Origin: Lepus europaeus
Lineage: Eukaryota; Chordata; Mammalia; Lagomorpha; Leporidae
Assembly (NCBI RefSeq): GCF_033115175.1
Contig: NC_084835.1
Coordinates: 26,121,858-26,185,857, forward strand
DNA length: 64,000 nt
Direction of reading: 5' to 3'
Position numbers and translations under genes: made by a program. Below the pieces are notes generated by a model, which searched no databases, was not told the DNA's origin, and saw only the letters and a list, made by a program, of their open reading frames with translations. Shown piece after piece: positions 42,060-54,037 of the stretch. Position 1 is the first letter of the stretch. The number at the start of each line of letters is the position of its first letter.

Positions 42060-45000
42060 CTGCATGGAGCGGGGTAGGGGTCACCCCCACGGCAGTGGCC
42101 CTGTTACCACCCTCGGCAACCCCCAACCCCCACCTTTGAAGGAACCCCAGTGATCGCTCACACCCTGACCCAGAATCCCCTGCCAGACCCTGCCCCCAGG
42201 AATGCCCCTCCCACCAGGAACCCAGATACTGGGCCCGTGCCTGCCTGAGACTCCCGGCAGGAGAGGACTCGGCAGCAAGCCCAAGCAGCCTTAGGCCATG
42301 CAGGTGACCTCGGGCGCCCCATGTGACCAGCATGGCAGCAGTGAGTCCTGCTCCGCTGGGGACTCCATGGGGAAGTCGGGGTGGCAGGGCCCTGGGGCCA
42401 GGTACCCACCTTCTTGGAGATCTGCAGCTGGAAGTCTTGCTCTACGGAGTCCAGGAGGCGGCTCTTGCAGCTGGAGTAGAGCATGCGCTCCTTAATGCTG
42501 CACTTGTACCCCGGCATGGAGTAGATGAACACTGCGGGGGGCGGGGAGGGACGGCGAGGTGAGCCCGTGCCCCACAGCAGCACACCCGGCGAGACCCGGT
42601 CCTGCCACTGCCCAGCAGCGGCCACTCACCCACAGACTCCAGGGGGTCACCCTCATGGGTATGCTTGTAGAGAAAGAAGTGGTAGCGGGCAGAGTCCCGG
42701 GGCACGCGCGAGGGCAGCTGGGCCACGTCTGTGGGCTCCGTGTGCACCAACTCTATGGTCTCCCGCTCTAAGTCCAGCTTCTGCCGTGGGGGAGGGGAAG
42801 GGAAGTGTGAGGGCACCCGGAGGGGGAAGGCCCAGGCCCACCTGCCTCCAGCGGGCCTGGCCAGAGGGCAAGGCTGCTGGTTCCATCTCCTGGCCAGCCA
42901 GCCCCGGGTGGCCAGCCTGCCCTGGGAAGCCCTCTTCAGAGGCCGCCCCTGGGCCCAGCCCCAATGCTGCGCCTCTGAAGGCTCTTGGAGAGACACTCTC
43001 CCAGCAAGGGCGGCGGAGGGGATGGCGCGGAGGGTCTCAACGTCTGGGAGGCAGTGTCGTGGAAGGGAAGACTCATTCTGCAGAAAGCGGGCAGCCCCAG
43101 GCTCAGCACCCAGCGAGCACTGGAGATGCGGCTCAGGATGCCCACGTCCCACACCGGAGTGCCGGAGTCTGAATCCCAGCGCCGGCTCCTGACTCCAGCC
43201 CCCTGCCAATGGAGACCCCGGGAGGCAGCTGTGATGGGTCAAGTGACTGGGTTCCTGCCACCCACATGGGATACGTGGGTTGGGTTTTCGGCCCCTGCTG
43301 GGGGCTGCTGCAGACACCTGGGGAGTGGGCTGGCAATTCTTTGTCTCTCTCTACTCCCCAAATACTTTTAAATTAACAACAACAAAAAGCCTGGGGAAGG
43401 AGGTGGTCAAGGGGTCTTCGGAGAGGCTGGGTCAGGAAAGGGCTGGGGACTGAGGGGTGTGGCGACCCCAGGGGCCTGAGGAGAGGCCCGGGGACACAAA
43501 GCAGGAACACGGGGGTGGGAAGCCACCGCTTGGGCAGTGGCTTCCATGAACTGCAGGGGATCTGAGGCAGCCAGGCCACGGGCTTGTGGGAGCAGGGGCT
43601 GCAAGCACAATCGCACAGACACGTAAGGAGGAGGGGTGGGGATGGTGTGCTCCACTAGCGTGTGCCAGGGCAGGAGTGGCACCCACCAGCTGGATATAGT
43701 TGATGGTCTTCTCTCTGAGCTGCTGGATCGCCCGCTGGGCCTCGGGCTGCAGGGGGAAGGCGAGGCCCTGCAGGGTCTGCCGCTTGCTTTCCACGCTGAT
43801 CTCTGTCTTCACCTGGGGGCACAGGGAGGTGAGGGAGGCCCTCGCCACAGAAGCGGGGTTCAGCCACCCAGGAAGCAGCGGTTTCGGGGGTGCACCCACC
43901 TCATTGATACGGATCTGCTGCAGCTCCCTCTCCGCTGAGGTCAGTGGGGCAGGTGCCGCACAGGACGACAGGTGCTTCTGGTACCCAGCCAAGGAGAGGT
44001 CATCCTGTTGGGTTGGATGGGGATGCAGACGCACAGACGGGCACCTCAGGGTGCAGCTCCGGGACTCCCCAGCCCCTCCCAGCTCGGCCCCCAGCCTGGG
44101 ACCCCACACAACATGTGGCCTGACGGGCTACCTTCACGGTCCCAAAGAGCTCATCCTTGATGTGGCCGCCTCCAAACTCCTTTTTCACTGTGGCCCGTGT
44201 GGCTGCATACAGCATCTTCAGCCGCACCTGAAGGGCAGGGGCCAAACCTTGAGACCCCTCTGGACAGGGCTGCCTCTTGGAATGATCATCACACTGTGCC
44301 CACATCCCCAGCAGAGGGCGCAGCACCAAAGTGGGACACCACAGAGTGGCTCCCGCCAGCAGGGGGAGCCCTTGCCCAGCCCAGCCACAGAGACTCCAGC
44401 AGCCAGGCTGGGCCCCAGCAGGACTCAGGAACCCCAGGCTCCAAGCACAGGGGCCTCTGGTAGCTGTGCCCCCGGCTCCTAGCACAGGGACCGGACCTGA
44501 CATGGCTTGCCTCAGCTCACCAGTGGCAAGCCAGGTACCTCCCCATAAGCCACCCCCGCCTCCCCAGGACTCCTCCAATGGCCCTGAGCCTGGAGCTGAG
44601 CAGGGGTCCCCAGGACTCACAGGGGAATTATCAGGCGACCAGGCGAGGAAGAGCCACTCGAAGCCCTGAGCATTGTGCGAGTCGAGGCGGTACAGCAGGT
44701 AGCAGGGCTGCTGGGCGTCCAGCAGCGGCAGCACGGCCCGGTCATAGTCCTGGTCCCAGCGGCCCACTGGCTCCCGCGAGGCACCCAGCACGAGCTGCTC
44801 TGGGGACAGAGGCGGGGTGAGCCAAAGTGCAGCCACCTGCCACCTTCACCTCTGACGGTGGACTCTGCTCCGGCTGTGCTTCCACGCTGCCTCGGACCCG
44901 CTGGCCACCCACCCCACCTGCCCCGGAGCCCCCAACTCCCCAAGGTATGAAGCTGTGTGAGTGAGTGAGCGAGCGTGCGGGTGGGGAATGAGTCAGGGCA

Positions 45001-48000
45001 CAAAGCTGCCAGCAAGAGGTCACGCCAGGCACACATGCGTGCACACGCACAGATCACCCAACACACACGGCCACATGAAGAAACCCCATACCACGTGCCC
45101 GGAGCCACCAACAACACAGCGTCCGTTCAGGGTGTTCACTCTCCCCTTACCCTGCCAGCACAGCCACTCGGTGTCCAGGCCCCGGTGCCACCTCCCCCTG
45201 CAGCCTGGGGCCCTGGAACCCCAGCATGCCCCTCTCGGGACAAATGTGCAGAGGCCTGCGGGAGCAGCCAGGTCTCCTGCCAGACACCAGGCACACAGGG
45301 ACCCTGCTGCCAGCTGCAGGCCCCTCCCTCAAAGCCACCAAACAAAAGCAGCCTACTTCTTAATGCCTGGCTCACGCAGAAGGGCTGAATGGGCTCCCGG
45401 CTGGGCACACACTGGACCTATGAGACTACACCTGTGGCTGGGACCAAAGGTGGACACCTAACACCACCCCTTGGTGTGCAAAGGCCTCACTAGGGAAAAA
45501 CTGGGCCAGAGGGGGCCGTCTCCACCTGACCAGTCACCTCTCTCTGGCCTCGGCCTCCTCCCAAACACAGCCAGCACCAGGGCTGGAACGCCCACCGCCC
45601 GGCACACCCACCTCGGTGACGCGGATCACCTGCTGAGTGGGCCCCAGCGGCACTGTCAGCTTTGTCTAACTGGCTGTTCACAGTTCCAATCCGGGAAGTT
45701 TTACGTAAGAAGTGGAATTCACAGCTTCTCCGGAAGACAGGCGCTCTGGTCACGCTGGGGCCACTCGGTTGGAGACGGGCAGTGGGTGCCCGTCACGGGG
45801 CCCGGGCACTCCCAGCTACTCAGCGGCTGTCATGCAGAGCTGGGGAAGCGCCCACTGGGGAAACCTGCTGCTGCCAGTGTGTGGGGGAAGTCTGGTCCAG
45901 GAGACCACAGGGAGGGCGAGGCCTGGGGCCAGCAGTGCGACTGCTGCTTGGGGGGAGGGGCAGCTGTGGCCTGCGACCACAGCTTGACCTACCCCACAGA
46001 CCCCCGCCCAGCCACTGCGGGCGTCTGATTTTGAAGACACTTAGACGGAGCCCAGCCCAGCTGTCTGCGCCCCTAAAGCCTGCGAGGCTGGGCTCAGGGC
46101 CGACCTCACTCTGAGCCACCTCCGTGTGTGAACAGTGAGCTGTGCCCACTGCAGCACGGTGCCCGAGGAGGACTGGAGGGAATGCGGGGGCCCAGCGCAC
46201 CCCCAGTCTCACAGTCTGTACCTCCAGGGACAGTGCTTGGCTTGGAGGGAAGGGGAAGGAGCCCTCCGCGCCACCTCAAGCACAGGCAGGTTCTCGTTCT
46301 CAAACCCTCCCCACTTCAGCTTCAGCTCCAGCCCCTGCAGGCCCAGCACTGCCCCCATAAGCCCTCCAGGCCCTTGGGTCCAGGCCAAGGCCAAGTCCCG
46401 CCTGGAACGCCCCTCCTGCCCTCCGAATGAGCTGGGTGAGTCCCTTCTCCCCGCCATGGGGGTCCTTCACAAGGAAAGGATTTCAGCAACTCCTGAGTCT
46501 CCCCATGACCGACAGCCAGGCCAGGCCAGGCCTGTGGCCATAAACAAATCAGGAGGTGCAGCAGCCACACGGGGCAGTGCTAGGATCACACACGCCTGCC
46601 CCCAGCCCGGCCCGGCCCAGCATCCGAGGAGGCCCATCTCAATTCCCAGCCTCTAGAGAGCCCCACAGGACCCTGGGACCAGACCCTGTCTGCTGCCCCA
46701 ACCTCTGTTTCATGCCCACCTCTCACACTCCCTGGGGGGAGGGGCCCTCTTCCCTAGTGACGTCACCCCTACTCCCAAGGAGGCCAGAGCTTACACTCAC
46801 CTCCCTTCCCACCCGCCACCGTGCCCCAACCTGTGCCCTGGCCCATAGGGGCACTCACCGTCCTCAATGACGACTTTGATGAGCCGGACAGAGCCGGCCC
46901 GTGCCTTGGCAAAGAATTCCTTCAGCTCCTCTGTGGCTATAAGAACAAGAAACATGGCGGGGGTTGAGCAGAGAGTAGGCAGGGATGTACTGAGGGCCTG
47001 CTCTGTCCCGCAGGGGCTGGCGGCCGAGCTGGGAAGTGGGTTAAATACAGGCCCCCATGTGACTGGGAACCTGAGACGGCCCCCGAACACAAGCTCCCAA
47101 ATTTAGCCAGCAGAAGTGGCAGGCGGGTGGCCTGCTGGCTGGGATAGGTCTGCCGACGGGGTGGAGCAGGCGCGCACGGGACAGCCCACTGGAAGATGGG
47201 GCAGGCTGTGGGATAGGCGGGCCAGTCTGAGGGCACAGCTTCCACCTGTCCCCTGCCCCCATGAGGGCCCAGCAGTGGGCTGGCCTGGGACACATTCAGC
47301 ACTGTCACATCCACAGGAAGAGACCCACCCCACCCCCACTGTGCCTAGAGCACTACAGCCACCCCCACACAGGTACCACCGCTGCCAACTCGCACTCGGT
47401 CCAGGAGGTGTGAAGGCAACACCTGCCACGTGGACAGGACACGGAGGAGCACATACGAGGACACTCAGCTGGGCAAACATCGATAGACACACACGTTCCG
47501 AGATGCAAACGCTACACACAGACGTGGTCCCCAGGCAACCGCGGAGCTGGGCTGAGACAGGTGTGTAGGCAAGAGGATGTGCAAAGCATACACAGAAACA
47601 CACACACGCACACCCAGCCCGCGACAGGGTTGGGGGGGGGGGGGCTTGGACCACTCGGGCAGCAGGGCCAGCTTCCAAGAAAAGGACTCCATCTTGGTCC
47701 TTGGGCTGAGCAGCTGGGAGTGAGAGCCAGCAAGGGAGCAAGGACCCCCAGGCAGAGGTGAGGCTCGGGCGTGGGAAGTCCCAAACCTGCTGCTGGATGG
47801 GGAGACCAGGGCCATGTGGACAGGGCCCCACTTGGGTCCCTGGGTGAACAGGCCCGGGCCGCCGTGACCTTGAGGCGGCCCAGGGATCAAGAGAATTCAG
47901 CAGGGACACAGCTGGAGGGCTTAGGTCAGAAAATATTTATAGGGCCTGGAGTGGGCAGCTCAGGGGCGGGCAGGGGCGGGGTGGGGGTGCCTTAGGAAAA

Positions 48001-50135
48001 CAAACTCATGTCCTCAGGTGCTCCCCTCACAGAGTGACCCTGAGCCTGAGCCCGCCGGCTGAGTGCCACAGGCCTTTGGGGCTCCGGGTGGCACAGTGTG
48101 CACTTCCCATTGGCAGACATGTTGCTGGGGCCCCGGGTCTGGCCTCCGGGACCCCGAATGGCAACTTCACCTAGGAAACAGGGCTAAAGCGCTGAGCAGA
48201 AGTGGGAGAAGGTGCTCTGTGAAGGCCGCCCCTCTTAATAACAACTGATTTTCGCTGCTATGACGGCAGGAAGGGCTATGCCAAGAAGCTCCCCCAGAGA
48301 GAGGCAGACAGGCCCCTTCTAGTCTTACCTGGGCAAACTGACACCCCAGCAGGGGACGAGCCCTCGCTCTGCACACCCCCAAGGCCTCTCCATCCGCCAT
48401 CAATAATCCAGAGGCCAGGCTGGGACACCGGAGCCTCTGTCATCAAAGATTCATGACCCACCCTCCACCTTGCCCACCCCACCCCTGACGCCAGTGAGCC
48501 TCGGGTTACAGGTCCCTGCCCTGCCCTGCGCTGCTCTGCGGTCAGTAGATCCACACCTATGGCCGGGACACGGCTGGCATATGGTTCTCCAAGGGGATCT
48601 CACCCACCACCACCTCCCCAGACCACACATGGGAAGGAGTGGGCCACTTGCAGACAGGGAGTGCTGGGGAACAGCCTGTCCTGTGCTGTCCAGGAAATGA
48701 GGCTGTGAGGCAAGGCGCTGGCCCCAGCACCTGTCAGCAGGCACGAGGCGAGGCGAACTTCCAGGATCGCCTCCCAGCTGAAGAAAGCAGCCAGGACCAG
48801 TCACCCCGGGTGGAAGGGGCAGTTCCCTCCTGTGGGGCTGAGTCACAGAGCTGGCCCCTCTTGTTCCTCCAGGAGAAGGATGACCCACCTGGCCCAGCTG
48901 GCCCTGACGCAGGCCCCTGCTCTCCCTGATGTTGTGTGGTAGGGGCGGGGCCCAGGCTTGGGCGGAGCCTGGGAAACCCTCTCTGACAGTCCAGCCACCA
49001 AGTGGCCACAACTGCAGGCCTAGGATTCGGGCGGTCAGGCGGGTCGATGGTGGTGGCCAGCACGGGCAGGGGATGTTCATGTGGTGCGAAGAGTGGCTGA
49101 TGGCCAAACCACCAGGCTGTCTGAGCAAGCAGCCTGGTTCTTCCCTCACAGGCCAGTGAGAGATGGGGACACTGAGGCCCGTGCAGCATCAGGGCTCCTG
49201 GCCACTGCTTCCCACCCAGCCTTGTCCAAGGAAGAGGTCAGGCTCCAGGAGAAGCTGTACACGTGCTGTTCTGGGCTCCAAAAGCTTCCTAGGGATGAGG
49301 GGTGAGGGTAGACGCTGGCCGGAGCTATCCAGGGCCAGGACCCTCCCCGACAAGCCCCCTCTTTAGAAACTTCCCTGCTTCCAGCCTAGAGCTGAGACCT
49401 CTTAACCCTAGCAGAGGCAGACTCAGAAAATCCCAGAGCAAAAAGAGAAGGAGGTCAGAGGCCAAGGTCAGATTCACAACTCTCCCCATCCCACGGAGAG
49501 GATTCTGTCCCAGGGTTTCCCCAGCCCAGCCTGCAGGAGTGTGTGAGAGTCCTGGAAGGAGCAAAGGTCAAGAGCTTCCTACACACACACACACACACAC
49601 ACACGCCCACAAGTCCTGGACACATCCAGTACTCACAGCCACATAAGGTCCAGATGCACAGTGAGATGTGCCTGCATGGAGCACACACGCAGACACCCAC
49701 AGCCATGTGCACGTGATGTCCAAGAGGGTCCCAGGCAGCCTACAGTGTCCAAACAGCCTGCATGTGCACAAGCAAGGCGAGCTCGCGCAGGCAGGACTGT
49801 ACACAGAAGACCTGTACGTGCGTGTGCACCTACCCCCCAAAAAGAACACAAACACACAGCCGGGCACATCCACCCCCAGCCCGGCACACACACGCTTCCA
49901 CGCCGGCTGCGCGCCACAAGCACTCCCACTCGCAGCCAAGCACATCCAGTCCCTACTCTCCCAGCTGTGCGCCCCCGGCGACCCGCGGCTGCAAAGGAGA
50001 ACAGGAAGCTTCCCTCAGCTGATGCCCGGGGGGGAGGGAGGAGCTCAGAGCCGGGGAGGGGGGCGCAGCCGGGGGCCGCGACCCAAGCCCGCCCCGCGCC
50101 CTGCCCTCACCGTGGATGCCCGTCTGGTGCGCCAT
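41892..50135 (-). CDS. TWF2: Twinfilin-2, actin monomer and filament-end regulator (nine coding exons)
   Basis: Coding parts, 5' to 3' on the minus strand, are 50135-50111, 46936-46859, 44799-44621, 44227-44132, 44004-43900, 43812-43687, 42780-42630, 42531-42410 and 42059-41892. They sum to 1050 nt and 349 residues, the human length, with GT-AG introns. Two ADF/cofilin-homology domains (about 4-139 and 177-313) bind ADP-actin. The basic tail ([17 protein letters not shown]) matches the region that binds capping protein and PIP2 in twinfilins. TWF2 sequesters monomers, promotes barbed-end uncapping and depolymerisation, and acts in the cytosol. MAHQTGIH and the short C-terminal tail fit TWF2 rather than TWF1. 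The 3.2 kb first intron carries no C-SINE, only microsatellites. Confidence 0.97.
42410..42531 (-). CDS. TWF2: TWF2 coding exon 8
   Basis: Residues 254-294: [20 protein letters not shown] and [18 protein letters not shown], the actin-binding helix of domain 2. Confidence 0.95.
42630..42780 (-). CDS. TWF2: TWF2 coding exon 7
   Basis: Residues 204-253: [20 protein letters not shown] to [11 protein letters not shown], the start of ADF-H domain 2. It ends in phase 1. Confidence 0.94.
43118..43372 (+). mobile_element. C-SINE in TWF2 intron 6, antisense to the gene
   Basis: GGAGATGCGGCTCAGGATGC to TACTCCCCAAATACTTTTAA, diverged. Confidence 0.8.
43687..43812 (-). CDS. TWF2: TWF2 coding exon 6
   Basis: Residues 162-203, opening [19 protein letters not shown]. 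The end differs from human ([10 protein letters not shown] against KQKMVNYIQM). The donor GTGGGT matches those of exons 5 and 8. Confidence 0.92.
43900..44004 (-). CDS. TWF2: TWF2 coding exon 5
   Basis: Residues 127-161: [20 protein letters not shown], then [15 protein letters not shown], the end of domain 1 and the inter-domain linker. Confidence 0.94.
44132..44227 (-). CDS. TWF2: TWF2 coding exon 4
   Basis: Residues 95-126: [20 protein letters not shown], the long actin-binding helix of ADF-H 1. Both boundaries are phase 0. Confidence 0.95.
44621..44799 (-). CDS. TWF2: TWF2 coding exon 3
   Basis: Residues 35-94: [20 protein letters not shown] through [10 protein letters not shown], the core strands of ADF-H 1. 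The acceptor must be CCCCAG before AGCAGCTC; the alternative two bases later would break frame. Confidence 0.95.
44800..46858 (-). other. TWF2: TWF2 intron 2 (2059 bases)
   Basis: GC-rich unique sequence without C-SINEs or exon-like stretches. No known alternative TWF2 exon is recognised. Confidence 0.7.
46859..46936 (-). CDS. TWF2: TWF2 coding exon 2
   Basis: Residues 9-34, starting [14 protein letters not shown], the first helix of ADF-H domain 1. The acceptor is TTCTTATAG and the donor GTGAGT. Confidence 0.95.
46937..50110 (-). other. TWF2: TWF2 intron 1 (3174 bases) with simple repeats
   Basis: No C-SINE lies in this first intron. It holds a poly-G run at about 47632-47644 and a CA run at about 49579-49603 within a wider CA-rich tract (49579-49910). 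No extra exon or promoter was identified. Confidence 0.7.
49579..49603. repeat. CA dinucleotide microsatellite
   Basis: About twelve uninterrupted AC units in TWF2 intron 1; likely variable in length. Confidence 0.95.
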
Positions 50136-50560
50136 GGCTCGGCGCTGCGCTCCGCCCGCGCCGTCGGAGCCCTCCGCTCGGCCCTGACCCCGCTTCGCTG
50201 CCTGGACCGGGAGGAGGAGGTGGAGGAGGAGGAGGAGGAAGAGAAGGAGGAGGAAGATGTGGCCGCGGCAGCCGAGCCTCGCGCTGCTTCCCGGGCGGTG
50301 CCGCAGGACCCGCCCCCAGCGACGCCCCGCCCCCGACGGGCGAGGCCGGGAGGGGCGGGGGCTCGGGGCTGCGCGTGCGCGCAGCCTGCGCCTGGGTCTG
50401 GGCGGGCTTGGGGCTGGGTCAGCTGCGTGTGCGTGCGCGTGCACGCGCCTCTGTGGCGAGGAAGTGGTGTGCGTGGGCGTCGGCGGGTAACGGCCGCGCG
50501 TGCTGAGCCCGCTGTGTTGGGTGCGGGGGTGCATCCGTGTGTGGGCGCCCAGAGCCTGTG
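49900..50560 (-). promoter_or_regulatory. TWF2: TWF2 CpG-island promoter and 5' UTR
   Basis: A CpG-dense block surrounds exon 1. A GGA-repeat purine tract at about 50208-50263 lies 75-130 bases upstream of the ATG and becomes TCC repeats on the coding strand, so part may be in the 5' UTR. No TATA box is seen; the start site is not fixed by the sequence. Confidence 0.65.
50111..50135 (-). CDS. TWF2: TWF2 coding exon 1
   Basis: It encodes MAHQTGIH plus one base, then GTGAGG. The ATG (50135-50133) follows CGAGCC, a fair initiation context, in a GC-rich island. Confidence 0.94.
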
Positions 50561-51242
50561 CACCAGACCAGGGGGGTTAGATCAGGGCTGGATCCGCGCG
50601 GACATGGTTGTGACCGGGAAAAGTGGATGCGTGCACGTGCCTGTGTGCGTCCGGAGGCCATCCCTTCCCCGGACCACGTTTCCTGGCCCCTCGCAGGATG
50701 TAGGGTGCGGGGGCCCCCCGGGCCGGCCAAGCGGGCAGGCCTCTCACAGTGGGAACCCAACCTGACCTGCCACCGGGCTGCCAGAGCTGGAACAGTGCCG
50801 GTGGTGAGAGCCCTTCGCAGAGAACGAGGGGCTGCAAGGAGGCGACTTGTGGCGGTTTCCTGGAGGGCAGAAGGGAACGGCCTGGCCTAGCAGAGGGAAA
50901 AGAGGGAACCGCGTGTCCACAGGCTCGGAGGTTGAAGGCGCCCAGAGCCCGGTGCCTGAGGAACCTCCCAACTCTGAATGCGCGGCCGTCTCCGTTCCCA
51001 ACGCTCTTGGCCCTGGTGGCGCCATGCCTGCCCGCAGGCATCAACGTAGTCTGGCGTCCAGGCCACTGCTGCTACGTCAGGATGACCCCCGTTGCTCCAG
51101 AGCCTGTCCAGGGCCTTGGATTAGGAAGACTGAGAAAAGGCCATGTTTTGGGCCTGGAGTTGCACAGACATGAGGATGGCGCTGGCGGCCTGCTTGGTGT
51201 CCGGCTGCAGCTTCAGCGCCCTGTTCTCTGTCCCCCAGGGCA

Positions 51243-51490
51243 GCACTGGGGCTGGTCCGAGTCCCAGCTGCTCTGCTTCATGTCCAGCTTCGTGCCAAAC
51301 TGCCTGGGAAGGCAGCAGGTGGTGACCCAAGCACTTGAGTCTCTGCCACCCATGTGAGAGACCCAGATGTTGTTCTGAGCTCCTGGACAGGTCCAGGTAC
51401 TGCATTTGGGGAGTGAACCAGCAGAGGGAGGATCTCTCTCTCTCCCTCAGTGTCACTCTGCCTTTCAAATTAATAATTAATCTTTAAAAA
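51243..51490 (+). mobile_element. C-SINE, 5' shortened
   Basis: Starts at the CTGGTCCGAGTCCCAGCTGC part of the tRNA region and ends TTCAAATTAATAATTAATC. Confidence 0.83.
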
Positions 51491-51629
51491 AAATAAGAAA
51501 AATGAAATCTGGGGAAGTCCTGTTGGTTAGCAGCCCTCATCCCCTTCATCTGTGTCTCAGACCCCAGTGATGAGGATTTGAGTCCAGACCTGCCCCACTT
51601 CAGATCCTGGGATGGGTCAAGCCAGGAGC

Positions 51630-51948
51630 AGGCAAGCAGCACAGCAGTTGAGCCGCCACTCGGACAGCCACACCTCATGTCAGAGTGCCTAGTTTGAGTC
51701 CTAGCTGCTCTGGTTCCATCCAGCGTCCTGCTAATGTGCACCCTGGGAGGCAGCAGTGATGGCTCCAGCACTGGGTCCCTGCCACCTTTGTTGGAGACCC
51801 AGATTGAATTCTGGGCTCCTGGTTTTGGCCTGGCACAGCCCTGGCTGTTGCAGGAATTTAGGGAATGAGACAGTGAATGGTAGCAATCTCGCTCTCTTAA
51901 CGGTCTCTGTTTCTGTGTGTGTCTCAGCCTTTCAAATAAAATGAAAGA
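51630..51948 (+). mobile_element. C-SINE, older variant
   Basis: Head GCAGGCAAGCAGCACAGC, tail GCCTTTCAAATAAAATG. Confidence 0.84.
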
Positions 51949-52177
51949 AAACAACAATACCAAAACAGACTCCGCTTCCGGCTACGATCTTGTTTCAGGC
52001 AGAAAGGTGAGAAAGCTGCCTGCACCCAGCTCTTCAAATGAGTCAGGGCTGAGCAGAGTACCCGGGGCTGACAGCTGCCTCTACCTTCTGATGTTTCTCA
52101 ACACAGAGTCAGCCCTTGAGATGATTATAACATTGTTTTTGCAGGTCAGAGTTAAATGTTTGAAAAGTAATCTACTG

Positions 52178-52507
52178 GCTGGCACCGTGGCTTAACAGGC
52201 TAATCCTCCGCCTTGCGGCGCCATCACGGCACACCGGGTTCTAGTCCCGGTTGGGGCGCCGGATTCTATCCCGGTTGCCACTCTTCCAGGCCAGCTCTCT
52301 GCTGTGGCCCAGGAGTGCAGTGGAGGATGGCCCAAGTCCTTGAGCCCTGCACCCCATGGGAGACCAGGATAAGCACCTGGCTCCTGCCTTCAGATCAGCG
52401 TGGTGTGCTCGCCGCAGCGGCCATTGGAGGGTGAACCAACGGCAAAAGGAAGACCTTTCTCTCTGTCTCTCTCTCTCACTATCCACTCTGCCTGTCCAAA
52501 AAAAAAA
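52178..52507 (+). mobile_element. Young-subfamily C-SINE with perfect target-site duplication
   Basis: GCTGGCACCGTGGCTTAACA to a pure A-tail. AAAAGTAATCTACTG occurs at 52163-52177 and again at 52508-52522 without mismatch. Confidence 0.95.
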
Positions 52508-52624
52508 AAAAGTAATCTACTGAAGAAACAAAGGGAGCAGTTTGTAGAATCTTGGAGTGGAGGAAGCCTTCTGAGTATGTCACCAAAGCCAGACAACATG
52601 ACAGACAAGATCAGGAGCAGGTTT

Positions 52625-52938
52625 GGGCCTAGAGGTTGAGACCCTGGTTGGGACTCCCACACCCATATCAGAGTGCCAGGGTTTGAGTCCTGGCCCCGAG
52701 TCCTGATCCCACCTTCCTGAGAATGCACACCCGGGAGGCAGCAGGTGATGCCTCAAGTGGTTGGGTCTCCATCACCCATGTGGGAGACCAGGATTGAGTT
52801 CCTGGCTCCTGGCTCCTGGCTCCCACCTCCAGGCTTTCACCGGTCCCAGACCCAGCCATTGGGAATATCTGGGGAGTGAGTCAACACATGGGAGCTCTTT
52901 CTTTCTCTGTCTCTTAAGTAATTTAAATAAATAAAAGA
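52625..52938 (+). mobile_element. C-SINE, older variant
   Basis: Head GGGCCTAGAGGTTGAGACCC. The triplicated CTCCTGG motif at about 52800-52822 is a local expansion. Confidence 0.83.
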
Positions 52939-53183
52939 GGAATACATTCATTTTACATTAAAAAATATATATGATAAAATACACCATTATAGCCAAAACA
53001 CAAGCAATTAACTTGTTATTAACCACATACTTACAACTAGTTTCAAAGTAAAGAACTAATGTCCTTTAGTATGTAGATTTCATAAATCAAATAAAGAAAT
53101 TGATGTGGTAGGTTCAGATTAAGCTACTACTTAGTTCTCTCTCATCCTATACTGGGGCACCTGGTTCGAGTCCCAGTTACTCT

Positions 53184-53511
53184 CTTTTTTTTTTTTTTTT
53201 TTTTTTTTAATTTTTGACAGGCAGAGTGGACAGTGAGAGAGAGACAGAGAGAAAGGTCTTCCTTTTGCCGTTGGTTCACCCTCCAATGGCCGCCGCGCTG
53301 ATCCGATGGCAGGAGCCAGGTGCTTCTCCTGGTCTCCCATGGGGTGCAGAGCCCAAACACTTGGGCCATCCTCCACTGCACTCCCTGGCCACAGCAGAGA
53401 GCTGGCCTGGAAGAGGGGCAACCGGGACAGGATCGGTGCCCCGACCGGGACTAGAACCCGGTGTGCCGGCGCCGCAAGGCGGAGGATTAGCCTGTTGAGC
53501 CACGGCGCCGG
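53184..53511 (-). mobile_element. Young-subfamily C-SINE, first insertion in the outer copy
   Basis: A long T-run, then GACAGGCAGAGTGGACAGTG, ending GCCACGGCGCCGG. CCCAGTTACTCT occurs at 53172-53183 and 53512-53523. Confidence 0.95.
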
Positions 53512-53738
53512 CCCAGTTACTCTGTTTCTAACCCAGCTTCTTGCTAATGTATACCCTGGGAGGCAGCAGATGATGGCATAAGTACTTGGGTACCCTGCTA
53601 CCCATTGTGGGAGACCCAGCTTTGGAGTTCCAGGCTCCTGGCTTTGGCCTTGCCCAGCCTTGGCTGTTGCAGGCATTTGGAGAGTGAACTAACAGTGGAA
53701 GACCTCTCTGTCTCTGCCTCTCCCTATCACTTTGCCTT

Positions 53739-54037
53739 CTTTTTTGGACAGGCAGAGTGGACAGTGAGAGAGAGAGACAAAGAGAAAGGTCTTCCTTTGC
53801 CGTTGGTTCACCCTCCAATGGCCGCTGCAGCCGGCATACTGCACTGATCCGAAGCCAGGAGGCAGGTGCTTCTCCTGGTCTCCCATGCGGGTGCAGGGCC
53901 CAAGTACTTGGGCCATCCTCCACTGCCTTCCCGGGCCACAGCAGAGAGCTGGCCTGGAAGAGGGGCAACCGGGACTAGAACCCGGGGTGCCAGCGCCACA
54001 GGCGGAGGATTAGCCTAGTGAGCCGTGGCACCGGCCT
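53739..54037 (-). mobile_element. Young-subfamily C-SINE, second insertion in the outer copy
   Basis: Short T-run, then GGACAGGCAGAGTGGACAG, ending GTGGCACCGGCCT. ACTTTGCCTT occurs at 53729-53738 and 54038-54047. Confidence 0.94.

Noticed and set aside
42442-43317. Minus-strand 291-codon frame through TWF2 introns and exon 7
   Set aside because: Read-through of exon 7 into flanking introns and an antisense SINE; the splice sites and human length favour the spliced model.
49661-50765. Plus-strand open frames (281 and 365 codons) across the TWF2 promoter
   Set aside because: Low-complexity translation of a CpG island and CA/GGA repeats, opposite to the well-supported TWF2 exon 1.
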